64,000 bases of DNA, from positions 51,653 to 115,652 of the forward strand of contig CAMFIB010000007.1 of NCBI GenBank assembly GCA_945952465.1, given 5' to 3'. Below, piece by piece: positions 31,231-41,409 of the stretch (within the stretch, counting starts at the first letter, position 1; each line of letters starts with the position of its first letter). Made by a program: the position numbers and the translations under genes. The stretch is from an uncultured Pseudomonadota bacterium. GTDB taxonomy: Bacteria; Pseudomonadota; Gammaproteobacteria; Burkholderiales; Burkholderiaceae_C. The notes beneath the pieces were generated by a model. That model was not told the DNA's origin. It made no database searches and worked only from the letters and a program-made list of their open reading frames with translations.

Positions 31231-33216
31231 ATGCAGTACTTTGTGACCGGCGCCACGGGCTTCATCGGCAAACGGCTTGTCCGCAAGCTGCTGGAGCGCA
31301 AGGGCTCGGTGGTGTATTTCCTGATCCGCAAGGAAAGCGCGTCCAAGGTCGCGGCCCTGCGTGAGTATTGGGGCGCCAGCGCGGCGCGCGTCATTCCCGT
31401 GCACGGCGACCTGACCGCCAAGAAGCTCGGGGTGTCGGCCGAGGACATCAAGAAGCTCAAGGGCCAGATCGATCATTTCCACCACCTCGCGGCGGTTTAC
31501 GACCTCGGCGCGGACGAGGAAAGCCAGGTGGCCGTCAACATCGACGGCACCCGCAACACGGTGGAGTTTGCCAAGGCCATCGATGCCGGCCACTTCCACC
31601 ATGTCAGTTCCATCGCGGCGGCCGGCCTTTACGAAGGCGTGTTCCGTGAAGACATGTTCGAGGAAGCCGAGAACTACGACCACCCGTATTTCATGACCAA
31701 GCACGAGAGCGAAAAGATCGTTCGCGAGGAGTGCAAGGTGAAGTGGACGGTCTACCGCCCCGCCATGGTCGTCGGTGACAGCCAGACCGGCGAGATGGAC
31801 AAGATCGACGGCCCCTACTATTTCTTCAAGCTGATCCAGCGCATGCGCCAGTTGCTGCCGCCGTGGATGCCGGCGGTGGGCCTGGAGGGTGGCCGCATCA
31901 ACATCGTGCCGGTCGACTTCGTGGTTGAGGCACTCGACGTCATCAGCCACAAGGCCGACATCACGAAGAAGTGCTACCACCTGGTCGACCCGGTGGGTTA
32001 CCGCGTGGGCGACGTGCTCGACATCTTCAGCCGCGCTGCCCACGCGCCGCGCATGAATTTGTTCATCAACGCGGCGCTGCTGGGCTTCGTGCCCAAGAGC
32101 GTGAAGAAAAGCCTGATGGCGATCGCGCCGGTGCGCCGGGTGCGCAATGCGGTCATGAAAGACCTCGGCCTGCCGGAAGACATGCTGACCTTCGTCAACT
32201 TCCCGACGCGCTACGACTGCCGCGAGACGCTGGCCGCGCTGAAGGGCAGCAACGTTTCCTGCCCGAACCTGAAGGACTACGCCTGGCGGCTGTGGGACTA
32301 CTGGGAGCGCCACCTCGACCCCGACCTGCACGTCGACCGTTCGCTGCGTGGCACCGTGGGCGGCAAGGTGGTGCTGGTCACCGGCGGTTCGTCCGGCATC
32401 GGCCTGGCGGCGGCGCACAAGTTCGCGGAGGCTGGCGCCATCACCGTGATCTGCGGCCGCGACCAGGACAAGCTCGACGAAGCGCAGAAGGAGGCCAAGG
32501 CCAAGGGCTACAGCTTCGTCTGCTACGCCGCCGACATCGCCGACATGGCCGACTGCGATCGCTTCACCAAACTGCTGGAAGTGAACCACGGCGGCGTCGA
32601 CTACCTGATCAACAACGCCGGCCGTTCGATTCGCCGCGCGATCGAATCCAGCTACGACCGTTTCCACGATTTCGAGCGCACCATGCAGCTCAACTATTTC
32701 GGCTGCCTGCGGGTGACCATGGGCCTGCTGCCCGGCATGGTGGCCAAGCGCAAGGGCCATGTGGTCAACATCAGCTCGATCGGCGTGCTGACCAACGCGC
32801 CGCGCTTCTCCGCCTATGTGGCGAGCAAGTCGGCACTGGACGCCTGGACGCGTTGTGCCTCGAGCGAGTTCTCCGACCAGGGCATCACCTTCACCACGAT
32901 CAACATGCCGCTGGTGCGGACGCCGATGATCGCGCCCACCAAGATGTACGACAACGTGCCCACGCTGAGCCCCGAGCAGGCGGCCGACATGATTGCCGAG
33001 GCCTGTGTGTTCAAGCCGGTGCGCATCGCGACGCGCCTGGGCATTTCCGGCCAGATCCTGCACGCGCTGGCGCCGCGCATCGCGCAGATCGCTATGAACA
33101 CCAGCTTCCGGATGTTCCCGGACTCGTCGGCAGCCAAGGGAGAGAAGGGTGCCAAGCCCCAACTGTCGGCCGAGGCGGTGGCGATGCAGGAAATGCTGCG
33201 CGGCATCCATTTCTGA
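31231..33216 (+). CDS. Fatty acyl-CoA reductase, two-domain (Marinobacter-type FAR)
   Basis: This 661-residue enzyme would reduce acyl-CoA through the aldehyde to a primary fatty alcohol with NADPH. The N-terminal half is a male-sterility-like NAD-binding domain (TGATGFIGKRLVRKLL at residues 6-21; Tyr153 and Lys157 in YFMTKHESEK; YRPAMVVGDSQTGEMDK). The C-terminal half is a short-chain dehydrogenase (TGGSSGIG near residue 383; YVASK at about 529). Domain order, the DYWERHLDPDL linker and the length agree with my recollection of the Marinobacter fatty alcohol-forming reductase. GGAG lies upstream of the ATG. With WS/DGAT genes in the window it completes wax ester synthesis from acyl-CoA. Confidence 0.93.
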   Translation: MQYFVTGATGFIGKRLVRKLLERKGSVVYFLIRKESASKVAALREYWGASAARVIPVHGDLTAKKLGVSAEDIKKLKGQIDHFHHLAAVYDLGADEESQVAVNIDGTRNTVEFAKAIDAGHFHHVSSIAAAGLYEGVFREDMFEEAENYDHPYFMTKHESEKIVREECKVKWTVYRPAMVVGDSQTGEMDKIDGPYYFFKLIQRMRQLLPPWMPAVGLEGGRINIVPVDFVVEALDVISHKADITKKCYHLVDPVGYRVGDVLDIFSRAAHAPRMNLFINAALLGFVPKSVKKSLMAIAPVRRVRNAVMKDLGLPEDMLTFVNFPTRYDCRETLAALKGSNVSCPNLKDYAWRLWDYWERHLDPDLHVDRSLRGTVGGKVVLVTGGSSGIGLAAAHKFAEAGAITVICGRDQDKLDEAQKEAKAKGYSFVCYAADIADMADCDRFTKLLEVNHGGVDYLINNAGRSIRRAIESSYDRFHDFERTMQLNYFGCLRVTMGLLPGMVAKRKGHVVNISSIGVLTNAPRFSAYVASKSALDAWTRCASSEFSDQGITFTTINMPLVRTPMIAPTKMYDNVPTLSPEQAADMIAEACVFKPVRIATRLGISGQILHALAPRIAQIAMNTSFRMFPDSSAAKGEKGAKPQLSAEAVAMQEMLRGIHF

Positions 33217-33231
33217 GGGCTCCGTAGCCCT
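33216..33231 (+). terminator. Small hairpin after the fatty acyl-CoA reductase gene
   Basis: AGGGCT-CCGT-AGCCCT starts at the last base of the stop codon. There is no T tract, so it is only a weak candidate terminator or 3'-end stabiliser. Confidence 0.35.
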
Positions 33232-33342
33232 GCCAACGAGCACCTTCTAGCGCTTTCTCCGTGCCCGGTGTGGGGGCGGCCCGGGTGGGATAATGCGCGG
33301 TTGGATCGGCCGCGCGGCGCGGCCGGCAGGAGAAGCTTCCCC

Positions 33343-34410
33343 ATGATTCTGGTGACGGGTGGCGCCGGCTTTATCGGCGCCAATTTTGTTCTGGATTGGC
33401 TGGCCCAGTCTGACGAGGCAATCGTTAACCTCGACAAGCTGACCTATGCCGGCAACCGCGAAAACCTGGCCTCGCTGAGTGACCATCCGGGTCACCTGTT
33501 CGTGCAGGGCGACATCGGTGATTCAGCGCTGATCGATCGCCTGCTGAAGCAGCACAAGCCCCGCGCGGTGCTGAACTTCGCGGCCGAGTCCCATGTGGAC
33601 CGCTCCATCCATGGTCCGGAGGACTTCATCCAGACCAACATCGTCGGCAGCTTCCGGCTGCTGGAGTCGGTGCGGGCCCATTGGAACGGCCTGCCGGCCG
33701 ACGAGAAGGCGGCCTTTCGTTTCCTGCACGTCTCGACCGATGAAGTCTATGGTTCGCTCGGGCCGGGCGACGCGGCCTTCAGCGAAGCCCACCGCTACGA
33801 GCCCAACAGCCCCTATTCGGCCAGCAAAGCCGCCAGCGACCATCTGGTGCGCGCCTACCACCACACCTATGGCCTGCCCGTGGTGACGACCAACTGCTCG
33901 AACAACTACGGGCCCTACCACTTCCCCGAGAAGCTGATCCCGTTGATGATCGTCAACGCGCTCGCTGGCAAGCCGCTGCCGGTCTATGGCGACGGCATGC
34001 AGGTGCGCGACTGGCTCTACGTGAAGGACCACTGCAGCGCCATCCGCCGGGTGCTCGAAGCGGGCCGCGTCGGCGAGACCTACAACGTCGGCGGCTGGAA
34101 CGAGAAGCCGAACATCGAGATCGTGCACACCGTCTGCCAATTGCTCGACGAACTGCGTCCCCGTGCCGACGGCCGGCCCTATGCGTCGCAGATCACGCAC
34201 GTGGCCGACCGACCAGGCCACGACCGCCGCTACGCGATCGACGCCCGCAAGCTTGAGCAGGAACTCGGCTGGCGCCCCGCCGAGACCTTCGAAACCGGTA
34301 TCCGCAAGACGGTGGCGTGGTACCTCGAGCACGAAGAATGGGTGCGCAACGTGCAGTCCGGCGCATACCAGAACTGGGTTCAGGTCAACTACGCTGGGCG
34401 TGCCGCATGA
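33343..34410 (+). CDS. rfbB: dTDP-glucose 4,6-dehydratase
   Basis: This 355-residue enzyme is the second in dTDP-L-rhamnose synthesis. It has the NAD-binding [13 protein letters not shown] at the N-terminus, [12 protein letters not shown] (catalytic Thr-Asp-Glu triad), [15 protein letters not shown] (Tyr-x3-Lys) and [17 protein letters not shown]. It opens a tightly packed rfbBDA operon; its stop overlaps the start of rfbD by four bases. Start at [12 protein letters not shown] because the upstream frame has no similarity. A GATAAT stretch at about 33289 could be the -10 element, without a clear -35. Confidence 0.95.
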   Translation: MILVTGGAGFIGANFVLDWLAQSDEAIVNLDKLTYAGNRENLASLSDHPGHLFVQGDIGDSALIDRLLKQHKPRAVLNFAAESHVDRSIHGPEDFIQTNIVGSFRLLESVRAHWNGLPADEKAAFRFLHVSTDEVYGSLGPGDAAFSEAHRYEPNSPYSASKAASDHLVRAYHHTYGLPVVTTNCSNNYGPYHFPEKLIPLMIVNALAGKPLPVYGDGMQVRDWLYVKDHCSAIRRVLEAGRVGETYNVGGWNEKPNIEIVHTVCQLLDELRPRADGRPYASQITHVADRPGHDRRYAIDARKLEQELGWRPAETFETGIRKTVAWYLEHEEWVRNVQSGAYQNWVQVNYAGRAA

Positions 34411-35300
34411 AGGTCTTGTTGTTCGGCAAGAACGGCCAGCTCGGCTGGGAGTTGCAGCGTAGCCTGCAACCGCTGGGCGAGGTGATCGCCGTCGATTTCG
34501 ACAGCGAAGCGCTGAGCGGCGACTTCACCCAACCCGAAACGCTGGCCGCCACCGTGCGGACCGTGCGCCCCGACCTGATCGTCAATGCCGCGGCACACAC
34601 GGCGGTCGACAAGGCCGAGACCGAACCTGAGATCGCGCGACTCATCAACGCCGCCGCGCCAGCCGTTCTGGCCGCCGAAGCTGCCGCATCGGGGGCTTGG
34701 CTGGTGCATTACTCGACCGACTACGTGTTCGACGGCAGCGGCTCGCAGCCGCGCGACGAAAGCGCGCCGACTAGGCCGCTGAACGTCTATGGCCAGACCA
34801 AGCTGGAAGGTGAGATCGCGGTGGCGCAAGGGTGTCCGCGCCATCTGATTTTTCGCACCAGCTGGGTCTATGCGGCGCGCGGCGGTAATTTCGCCAAAAC
34901 CATGGTGCGGCTGGCCGGCGAACGCGAGCGCCTGACGGTGGTCGACGACCAGTTCGGTGCGCCGACCGGTGCCGACCTGCTGGCCGACGTGACCGTCCAC
35001 GCACTGCGGACCCTCCGTGACCGAGGCGATGCCGAGCGCTTGGCGGGCCTGTACCACCTCACCGCCGGCGGTGTCACCAACTGGCACGGCTACGCCCAAT
35101 TCGTCGTCGAGACGGCCCGGCGCCTGTGCGGCCCGTTGAAGTGCACCGGCGTGGACCCGGTGCCCAGCAGCGCCTTCCCGACACCGGCTCGCCGACCGCT
35201 GAATTCGCGGCTCGACTGCCACAAGCTCAAAGACACCTTCCTGCTGAACCTGCCGGAATGGCAGCTTGGCGTGGAGCGCATGTTGCACGAAATTCTCTGA
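34407..35300 (+). CDS. rfbD: dTDP-4-dehydrorhamnose reductase
   Basis: This 297-residue short-chain dehydrogenase catalyses the last step to dTDP-L-rhamnose. It has [19 protein letters not shown] at the N-terminus, [28 protein letters not shown], and [12 protein letters not shown] (Tyr-x3-Lys). Its last residues ([12 protein letters not shown]) fit the family. It overlaps rfbB by four bases and is followed by rfbA after nine bases, so it is a single operon. Confidence 0.95.
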   Translation: MKVLLFGKNGQLGWELQRSLQPLGEVIAVDFDSEALSGDFTQPETLAATVRTVRPDLIVNAAAHTAVDKAETEPEIARLINAAAPAVLAAEAAASGAWLVHYSTDYVFDGSGSQPRDESAPTRPLNVYGQTKLEGEIAVAQGCPRHLIFRTSWVYAARGGNFAKTMVRLAGERERLTVVDDQFGAPTGADLLADVTVHALRTLRDRGDAERLAGLYHLTAGGVTNWHGYAQFVVETARRLCGPLKCTGVDPVPSSAFPTPARRPLNSRLDCHKLKDTFLLNLPEWQLGVERMLHEIL

Positions 35301-35309
35301 TTTCTTTCC

Positions 35310-36200
35310 ATGACCCAACGCAAAGGCATCATCCTGGCCGGCGGTTCCGGCACCCGCCTGCACCCGGCCACACTGGCGATCAGCAAGCAGTTGCTGCCCG
35401 TCTACGACAAGCCCATGGTCTATTACCCGCTCAGCACGCTGATGCTGGCGGGCATCCGCGACATCCTCATCATCAGCACGCCGCAGGACACGCCGCTGTT
35501 CCGCCAACTGCTCGGTGACGGCTCCCAGTGGGGCCTGAATCTGGAGTACGCGGTTCAGCCGAGCCCGGACGGCCTGGCGCAGGCCTTCATCATCGGTGAG
35601 CGTTTCATCGGGCCAAATCCGAGCGCGCTGGTGCTGGGTGACAACATCTTCCACGGCCACGACTTCGCGCAGCTGCTGTCGGCCGCCAACGCGCAGACCA
35701 GCGGCGCCTCTGTGTTCGCCTATCACGTGCACGACCCCGAGCGCTACGGCGTGGTGGCGTTCGATGCGCAGGGCAAGGCCAGCAGCATCGAGGAAAAGCC
35801 GGTGCAGCCCAAGAGCAATTTCGCGGTGACGGGGCTGTATTTCTACGACAACGACGTCGTCGAGATCGCAAAGTCGATCAAACCCAGCGCCCGTGGCGAG
35901 CTTGAGATCACGGCCGTCAATCAGATCTACCTGGAACGCCAGGCACTGCGCGTGCAGATCATGCAGCGCGGCTATGCCTGGCTGGACACCGGCACCCACG
36001 ACAGCCTGCTCGAGGCTGGCCAGTTCATCGCGACGCTGGAGCACCGCCAGGGCCTGAAGATCGCTTGCCCGGAAGAGATCGCGTGGCGCAGTGGCTTCAT
36101 CGACACCGCGCAATTTGAACGCTGCGCACAGAGGTTGGTGAAGAATGGTTACGGCCAATACCTGTTGCGCCTGCTGAAGGAGCAGCCGCTTCCGCTCTGA
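35310..36200 (+). CDS. rfbA: Glucose-1-phosphate thymidylyltransferase
   Basis: This 296-residue enzyme makes dTDP-glucose, the first step of the rhamnose pathway. It has [20 protein letters not shown] (nucleotide-binding loop), [33 protein letters not shown] and [13 protein letters not shown] (magnesium and sugar binding). It is the last gene of the plus-strand rfbBDA set. The next plus-strand gene, rfbC, is 6.7 kb away behind a block of minus-strand genes. Confidence 0.96.
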   Translation: MTQRKGIILAGGSGTRLHPATLAISKQLLPVYDKPMVYYPLSTLMLAGIRDILIISTPQDTPLFRQLLGDGSQWGLNLEYAVQPSPDGLAQAFIIGERFIGPNPSALVLGDNIFHGHDFAQLLSAANAQTSGASVFAYHVHDPERYGVVAFDAQGKASSIEEKPVQPKSNFAVTGLYFYDNDVVEIAKSIKPSARGELEITAVNQIYLERQALRVQIMQRGYAWLDTGTHDSLLEAGQFIATLEHRQGLKIACPEEIAWRSGFIDTAQFERCAQRLVKNGYGQYLLRLLKEQPLPL

Positions 36201-36207
36201 ACCAGGG

Positions 36208-36915
36208 TCAACCGGCCATATCCGGCACCAGGGTCTGGGCCAGCGCATAGTCTTCCGGCACGCCGATGTCGATCAACCGGCTGTCGGTGAGGCTGGCATG
36301 AACCTGCAGTTCGCACAGGCGCGCATTCAGGTAATCTTGCTCAAACGAAAAGCGCGCGGGCCAGTCGCGGGCCAGCAGGCTGTCGCGGCGCACAATGTAG
36401 ACGCCCGCATTGATGAAGCCGGCGCCTCGGCGCCCTTTTTCCTCGAAGGCGGAGACGCGGTGGGGTTGCTCCGGGTGGAAGTTCACCGCGCCATAGCGCT
36501 GTACATCGGCCATGTGTGCCACCACCATCGCCACATCGCTCCGGCGCGCACGGTAGTCGCCAAGCAATTGCGGCAAGTCCGCCATCACAAGCGTGTCCCC
36601 GTTCAGCACGAAGGCTTCGGGCCGATCAGCCTGTCGCAGCGTGGCGGCGATGGCGCCGCCGGTGCCCAGCGGCTCGGTTTCCTGCACGATGTGCAGTGTC
36701 ATGCCGAAGCAGGGCGAGGTGAATGCCTCGGCAATCGTATCGGCCAGATAACCCACCGACAGGTAGACCTCGCGGACGCCCTGCTGCGAGAGTCGGCGCA
36801 ACACCCACCAGAGAAACGGTCGACCGGCGACGGGAGCCATCGGTTTGGGCAGATTGGGCACTGCGGTGCGCAACCGCGTACCCAGGCCGCCGGCGAGCAC
36901 GATGGCGGGGATCAT
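36208..36915 (-). CDS. hddC: D-glycero-D-manno-heptose 1-phosphate guanylyltransferase-like nucleotidyltransferase
   Basis: This 235-residue sugar-nucleotidyltransferase would make a GDP-heptose precursor for surface polysaccharide. It has the activation loop AIVLAGGLGTRLRTAVPNLPKPMAPVAGRP, VLNGDTLVMAD (metal Asp) and the family's short length. Assignment to HddC rests on the neighbouring heptose kinase gene and on the PMAPVAGRPFLWWVL block; a mannose or glucose specificity cannot be excluded. Its start overlaps the stop of the gmhA remnant by four bases. It converges with rfbA. Confidence 0.8.
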   Translation of the reverse strand: MIPAIVLAGGLGTRLRTAVPNLPKPMAPVAGRPFLWWVLRRLSQQGVREVYLSVGYLADTIAEAFTSPCFGMTLHIVQETEPLGTGGAIAATLRQADRPEAFVLNGDTLVMADLPQLLGDYRARRSDVAMVVAHMADVQRYGAVNFHPEQPHRVSAFEEKGRRGAGFINAGVYIVRRDSLLARDWPARFSFEQDYLNARLCELQVHASLTDSRLIDIGVPEDYALAQTLVPDMAG

Positions 36916-37142
36916 GGGGGCGGGTAGAGCGTGGCTTCGGCTAGGCCGCTCACGATGTGCCCGGCTAGCATGTGGGCCTTCTGGATCGTCGGCGTTTCGG
37001 TCGGGGGCGCGGCGATGCACAGATTGGACCGTTTTGTCATCGGGCACGCCCGGTCGCTGGTGAATCCGATGGTGTACAGGCCCTTGCTGCGCTCTTCTTC
37101 CATCGCGCGCAGCACGCCGGAAGTGGAGATGCCCCAGAACAT
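36912..37142 (-). pseudogene. gmhA: Remnant of sedoheptulose-7-phosphate isomerase (gmhA), 5' half missing
   Basis: This 76-codon frame begins FWGISTSGVLRAMEEERSKG and continues TIGFT, then TPTIQKAHMLAGHIVSGL, the C-terminal third of a GmhA-type SIS-domain isomerase (normally about 190 residues). The first 110 or so residues, with the substrate-binding GNGGSAAD block, are gone. The usual NSPN after STSG is deleted and the region after TIGFT is degenerate. It lies exactly where gmhA belongs, between hddA and hddC, and keeps the four-base overlap with hddC. It starts 22 bases after the hddA stop. It is very unlikely to be active. Confidence 0.8.
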
Positions 37143-37164
37143 TCTGCCGCGATGGTTGGCACCA

Positions 37165-38208
37165 TCAGGTTCGCCACGAATAGCCCCCCTGGTCGGTGAA
37201 GTTGCAAGTGAAAACCTGCCCTTGGAAATTGGACAGTGCGCGGATCACGTCCGGCCGACGGGTGGGATCGGTCGCGAACATCATGAAGCCACCACCGCCG
37301 GCGCCCGAGACCTTGCCGGCCAGCGCGCCGCCGGAGATGGCGGCGTCGAACACCGCATCGATCGTGGCGTTGCTGATGCTGTCGGCCATGCGCTTCTTCG
37401 ATTCCCACGACTGGCGCATCGAGTCGACGAAGGCTTGGATGTCGCCCCTGAGGACGGCTTCCTTCATGCGCACAGCTTCCTGTTTGAGCCGGTGCAGGGC
37501 GTCCAGAGAGGTGGTCTTGCCGGTGCGCACGTTGTGGGTCTGCTGCTCGATGATGGTGGCGGAATCGCGCGACACGCCGGTATAGAACAACACCAGCGAC
37601 GACTCGAGTTCTGCCCTGATCTCGCGGCGGATCCGCAGCGGATTGACGATGACGCGGCTCTGGTAGAACTCCATGAAGTTAAAGCCGCCGAACGCCGCGG
37701 CGTACTGGTCTTGTTTGCCGCCGGCCAGCGCAAGATCGACCCGTTCAATGTCGTATGCAAGCTGTGCGACGTCATATTCGCCGAGAGGAATTTGAAGGAA
37801 CTCCGCAAATGCAAGTACCAAGGCCACTACCATGGCTGAAGATGAGCCCAACCCGGAGCCCGGTGGTGCCTCCGCATGGGTGGTTACGGTGACGGGCACT
37901 CCTCTGCCACCTACGTAGTCGCGCACGATGCGGTTGTACGTGCCGCTCAGCAACTCCAGGCCTGGGACCACCTCCAGCGTCGCCGTGGCGGGCACCACGT
38001 AGTTCAGAGACTTGTCTGCCGACACCAGCGCGATCTGCCCATCATGGCGGGGAGAGATGGTGGCATAAGCGAACTTGTCGATCGTGGCATTGAGCACCAA
38101 ACCCCCGAAGTCGTCCGAGTAAGGCGAAACATCTGTTCCGCCGCCGGCCAACCCGAGGCGCAGCGGGGCACGGGCACGGACGATGGGAGGGTCGGTGGAA
38201 AGAGCCAT
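37165..38208 (-). CDS. hddA: D-glycero-alpha-D-manno-heptose-7-phosphate kinase (GHMP family)
   Basis: This 347-residue GHMP kinase has RAPLRLGLAGGGTDVSPYSDDFGG at the N-terminus, the ATP-binding PPGSGLGSSSAMVVALVLAF and the C-terminal GKVSGAGGGGFMMF. Those landmarks and the operon context fit HddA, which phosphorylates heptose 7-phosphate at C1. The C-terminal GGYSWR resembles other members. It lies 66 bp after the giant glycosyltransferase gene, the gap holding a perfect hairpin. A fucose or mannose kinase is a less likely alternative. Confidence 0.88.
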   Translation of the reverse strand: MALSTDPPIVRARAPLRLGLAGGGTDVSPYSDDFGGLVLNATIDKFAYATISPRHDGQIALVSADKSLNYVVPATATLEVVPGLELLSGTYNRIVRDYVGGRGVPVTVTTHAEAPPGSGLGSSSAMVVALVLAFAEFLQIPLGEYDVAQLAYDIERVDLALAGGKQDQYAAAFGGFNFMEFYQSRVIVNPLRIRREIRAELESSLVLFYTGVSRDSATIIEQQTHNVRTGKTTSLDALHRLKQEAVRMKEAVLRGDIQAFVDSMRQSWESKKRMADSISNATIDAVFDAAISGGALAGKVSGAGGGGFMMFATDPTRRPDVIRALSNFQGQVFTCNFTDQGGYSWRT

Positions 38209-38244
38209 ATTGTGATCGCGTGGTTTTCGGAAGGCTCTCGCCAG

Positions 38245-38281
38245 GATGTGATGCTGCGGAGGTATGCCGCAGCATCACATC
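38245..38281. other. Perfect 15-bp inverted repeat (stem-loop)
   Basis: GATGTGATGCTGCGG, loop AGGTATG, then its exact complement. It straddles the stop codon of the minus-strand glycosyltransferase and the gap before hddA. No T tract follows on either strand, so it is not a standard terminator. Confidence 0.8.
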
Positions 38282-41200
38282 AGATCGCGTTCGAACACCT
38301 CTCGGATGGCAGCCTTCGAAAACCGGCTTTGCACATATGCGAATCCGGCAAACTGCCGCTGCTGTCGCAACGCTTCATCGTTGACGAGTGCCAGCACGTG
38401 GTGGGCAAAGTGCACAGGGTCATCCGCGATGCTGGCAACTTCGTCGAGCTTTGGCAGGCCTTGTGCGCCGATCTTTGTGGTGACCAGGGGGACGCCGTGG
38501 TTGAGGGCTTCCAGAACCTTGTTTTTTACACCGGCGCCGAACCGCAGCGGAACGACCGCAACAATTGCACCCGCATACAGGCTGGCCAATTGGTCATCAG
38601 GCACGTAGCCGGTCACCGTGATGCCGTCAGCAGCAAGCCTCTGGACTTCCTCCGTCGGATTTGAGCCCACCAGCAACAATGGGAGATTTGGCAAGGCACT
38701 TCGAATGTGAGGAAGAATCTCGCGGACCAGCCAACCAGCTGCATCGATGTTCGGAGGATGGCCGAAGCCGGCCACGAACAGCAAATGTCGGCTTGAAGCG
38801 GTCGGCTTGACGGGTACTGGATCGAAGAAGTAGGGCGGCAGCGTGCGCGCGGCGACGTTGGGGGCCATTGATCGCACGACGGCCGTTTCCTCATCGGAGG
38901 GGTAATACACCATGTCGACCGCATTCCAGATCTTGAGCTCGCGCTTCCTTTCATTATCCGCCTGCAAGATCAGTGCGGAGTCACCAGACAGGCGGCCTTC
39001 ATCGAGCCGGCGCGAGAAATGCAGATCGTGGCCGTAGTAGAGCAACCGGGCGCGTGGTAGCCATCTGCGCAATGGCCCAATCAAGGGCTCGCTGATGTGG
39101 GGGCGGTTCAGCAGCACATCATCCACGGAGAGATCGGTGCGCGCCAGCCAGCTTTCCAGGCCATCACGGTATTCGGGTCCATAGAACACCTCGATCCCTA
39201 ATTGTTGCAGTGGTCGAACGTATGCAGGGTCATACCAAAGGTTGTCCGGCCACAGCTTCACATGGCAGCCCATTTCCACCAGAACACGGATGAAGCACAA
39301 CAGACTGCGGGAACCGGCATCTCGATCCGGTTCCGGAACCTTGTGATCGATGATCAAAACGGTCTTGTGGTGGCGTGTCCGGCCGCAGGCGGCTGCGACC
39401 GATCGCTCGTTTTCAAAGTGGTCACGTTCCAGAACCGATCGCCAGCGCTGGAAAAATATTTTCTGATTCGTTACTTGGTGCGCCTTGACGCCTTGGCCGA
39501 TATCAATCCCGTTGGACACTCCCTCGTAATGCACAACCAGGGATTCTGGTTGGTACAGAACCTCGAACCCAGCCGCCCTCACCTTAAAAGCCAAATCCGA
39601 GTCTTCGCAGTAAGCAGGGGCGTAGCGGTCGTCGAAGCCGCCGACGCGTTCGAACAGCTGGCGGCGGATCAGCAGGGATGCGCCAGACACGTAGTCCACC
39701 GACCGTACGTAGTTGTAAGCGCACTTCGAAGGGTCGTCCAGCCGGCCAAAGTTCCAGGCGGAACCGTCTCTCCAAACGATGCCGCCCGCTTCCTGCAACC
39801 GACCATCTGGGTATACGAGCTTGGAGCCGGCAATGCCGCAATCGGGGCGCCGATCGAACAATTCAAGCAGGGCGTCCAGCCAGCCCGGGGCAACCTCGGT
39901 GTCGTTGTTCAGAAAGTACAAGTAGTCGCCACGCGCGATGCTGGCGGCGTGGTTGCAGTTGCGCACGAAGCCGAGGTTTTGCGGTTGCCGGACGAAACGT
40001 AGGCCGGGCACATCGGACAACCGATCGATGGCGCTGTCACTCGAGGCGTCTTCGGCCACGATGATCTCGATCGGGATCTTTGGCAAATGGTCGTGGATGG
40101 AGCGGAGACAAGTCAGCGTGTGCGGCAGGTTGCCATAGGTCGGCACGATGATGGACACATGAGGTGCGTCCGTGATGGCAAACCCCAGAGAGCCGAGCAC
40201 GGTGTCTATGTCGGCCGCCGCCACTGCGCCTTTACCCAGCGACTGCAACAGCGGCGCGTGCTGCTTCTTCCAGTTCTCGTAGTGGGGCACCCCCTCCATC
40301 AGCGGACCCAGCAGTCGGAACGCCGCGTCGGCGAGTCGTGCCTTGTGTCGTTCCTTGAGAGGAATCGCACGGTAGGTTTTCCGGCCCATCCGTTGAACGA
40401 AATGCTTCAATGCGCGACCGGGGTTGCGCGCATGTGTGGCGAGCCTGTCCTGCTGCGCATTCCACCAGTATGCCCAGCGCGCCCGGTCGGGCAGCAGGGA
40501 TTGGCCATCAAGCTGGGCGCGCAACTGGTTGCACTCCTTGTCCAGCAACAGCGCCCACCGCGTACGACCTTCGTATTCGCGTTGCAGCCGCTGGATTTCC
40601 CGGTCCCGTGCCGCAATCTCATCGACCTGTCGCGTAGCCCAGGCCGCGATCTCGCCGTGCCGTGCATACAGGTCGTTCCCATCTTCGAAAAAAACAGAGG
40701 CCGACAAGCGCTCAACCACGTCCGACCGTGGTGTTTTTTGGCACACCACCACAAAATACATCGCAAAGTTGGTGTCCACAGTGCGCCGTTCCAACTGGCC
40801 CGTGCTACCGAGCGTCAGCGCCGCATACCGGGTGTGCTGTCCGGCATGAGGAACGATGGTCGAGACGGTCGTCAGACGTTGACCGAAGTAGGTTGTGGCG
40901 CCAAGGAAATGTCTGCCGATCAGTGCATCGAGCTCGTCGAAATAGAGCTCACGCACATGGAATTCGTTGCGAAAATTTCGGTCGTCCGAATACACCTTCT
41001 TATTCGGCGACGACAGAATCAGGAAACCATCGGGCTTCAACACCCGGGCCAACTCGGCCATCATCTCTTCCTGTTCGGCGAGATGTTCGATCGTTTCGAA
41101 CGACACGACGGCATCCACGCTGCCGGAGGCCATCGGCAGGGCTGCGGCGCTGCCTTGCAAAAAATCCAGGTTGCCGACAGCGCCATAGGCCTCGCGAGCG

Positions 41201-41409
41201 TGTAACACCGCTTCTTGCGACACATCGACGCCGACGACATGAGCGGCTTTGGCGGCCAGCATGGCTGATCCATAACCTTCACCGCAGGCGACATCGAGCA
41301 CGATCAAGCCTTCGATGGCGGCGGTGGCCCAGCCGTAGCGGTGCAGATGCTCGTACCGAATTTCGCCCGACTCGGCCGGGACGTAGCGTTCGCCGGTGAA
41401 GCCGATCAC
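38275..41409 (-). CDS. Trifunctional methyltransferase-GT2-GT4 glycosyltransferase
   Basis: This 1044-residue cytosolic protein fuses three parts. Residues about 30-230 are a SAM-dependent methyltransferase ([31 protein letters not shown]). Residues about 260-300 are a short coiled coil. Residues about 417-640 form a GT2 domain ([55 protein letters not shown]). From about 682 to the end is a GT4 domain ([39 protein letters not shown]). It would add at least two sugars and perhaps a terminal methyl group to an O-antigen chain. Stop of the upstream wzt overlaps its start by four bases. GC is lower than in the flanking genes, as usual for O-antigen loci. Confidence 0.88.
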   Translation of the reverse strand: MIGFTGERYVPAESGEIRYEHLHRYGWATAAIEGLIVLDVACGEGYGSAMLAAKAAHVVGVDVSQEAVLHAREAYGAVGNLDFLQGSAAALPMASGSVDAVVSFETIEHLAEQEEMMAELARVLKPDGFLILSSPNKKVYSDDRNFRNEFHVRELYFDELDALIGRHFLGATTYFGQRLTTVSTIVPHAGQHTRYAALTLGSTGQLERRTVDTNFAMYFVVVCQKTPRSDVVERLSASVFFEDGNDLYARHGEIAAWATRQVDEIAARDREIQRLQREYEGRTRWALLLDKECNQLRAQLDGQSLLPDRARWAYWWNAQQDRLATHARNPGRALKHFVQRMGRKTYRAIPLKERHKARLADAAFRLLGPLMEGVPHYENWKKQHAPLLQSLGKGAVAAADIDTVLGSLGFAITDAPHVSIIVPTYGNLPHTLTCLRSIHDHLPKIPIEIIVAEDASSDSAIDRLSDVPGLRFVRQPQNLGFVRNCNHAASIARGDYLYFLNNDTEVAPGWLDALLELFDRRPDCGIAGSKLVYPDGRLQEAGGIVWRDGSAWNFGRLDDPSKCAYNYVRSVDYVSGASLLIRRQLFERVGGFDDRYAPAYCEDSDLAFKVRAAGFEVLYQPESLVVHYEGVSNGIDIGQGVKAHQVTNQKIFFQRWRSVLERDHFENERSVAAACGRTRHHKTVLIIDHKVPEPDRDAGSRSLLCFIRVLVEMGCHVKLWPDNLWYDPAYVRPLQQLGIEVFYGPEYRDGLESWLARTDLSVDDVLLNRPHISEPLIGPLRRWLPRARLLYYGHDLHFSRRLDEGRLSGDSALILQADNERKRELKIWNAVDMVYYPSDEETAVVRSMAPNVAARTLPPYFFDPVPVKPTASSRHLLFVAGFGHPPNIDAAGWLVREILPHIRSALPNLPLLLVGSNPTEEVQRLAADGITVTGYVPDDQLASLYAGAIVAVVPLRFGAGVKNKVLEALNHGVPLVTTKIGAQGLPKLDEVASIADDPVHFAHHVLALVNDEALRQQRQFAGFAYVQSRFSKAAIREVFERDLM

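Noticed and set aside
31138..33243. Minus-strand open frame of 701 codons
   Set aside because: Exact antisense of the fatty acyl-CoA reductase gene, His/Arg/Val-rich, without motifs. The plus-strand gene is unambiguous.
34389..36248. Minus-strand open frame of 619 codons
   Set aside because: Antisense of rfbD and rfbA. No recognisable domain; caused by high GC at third positions.
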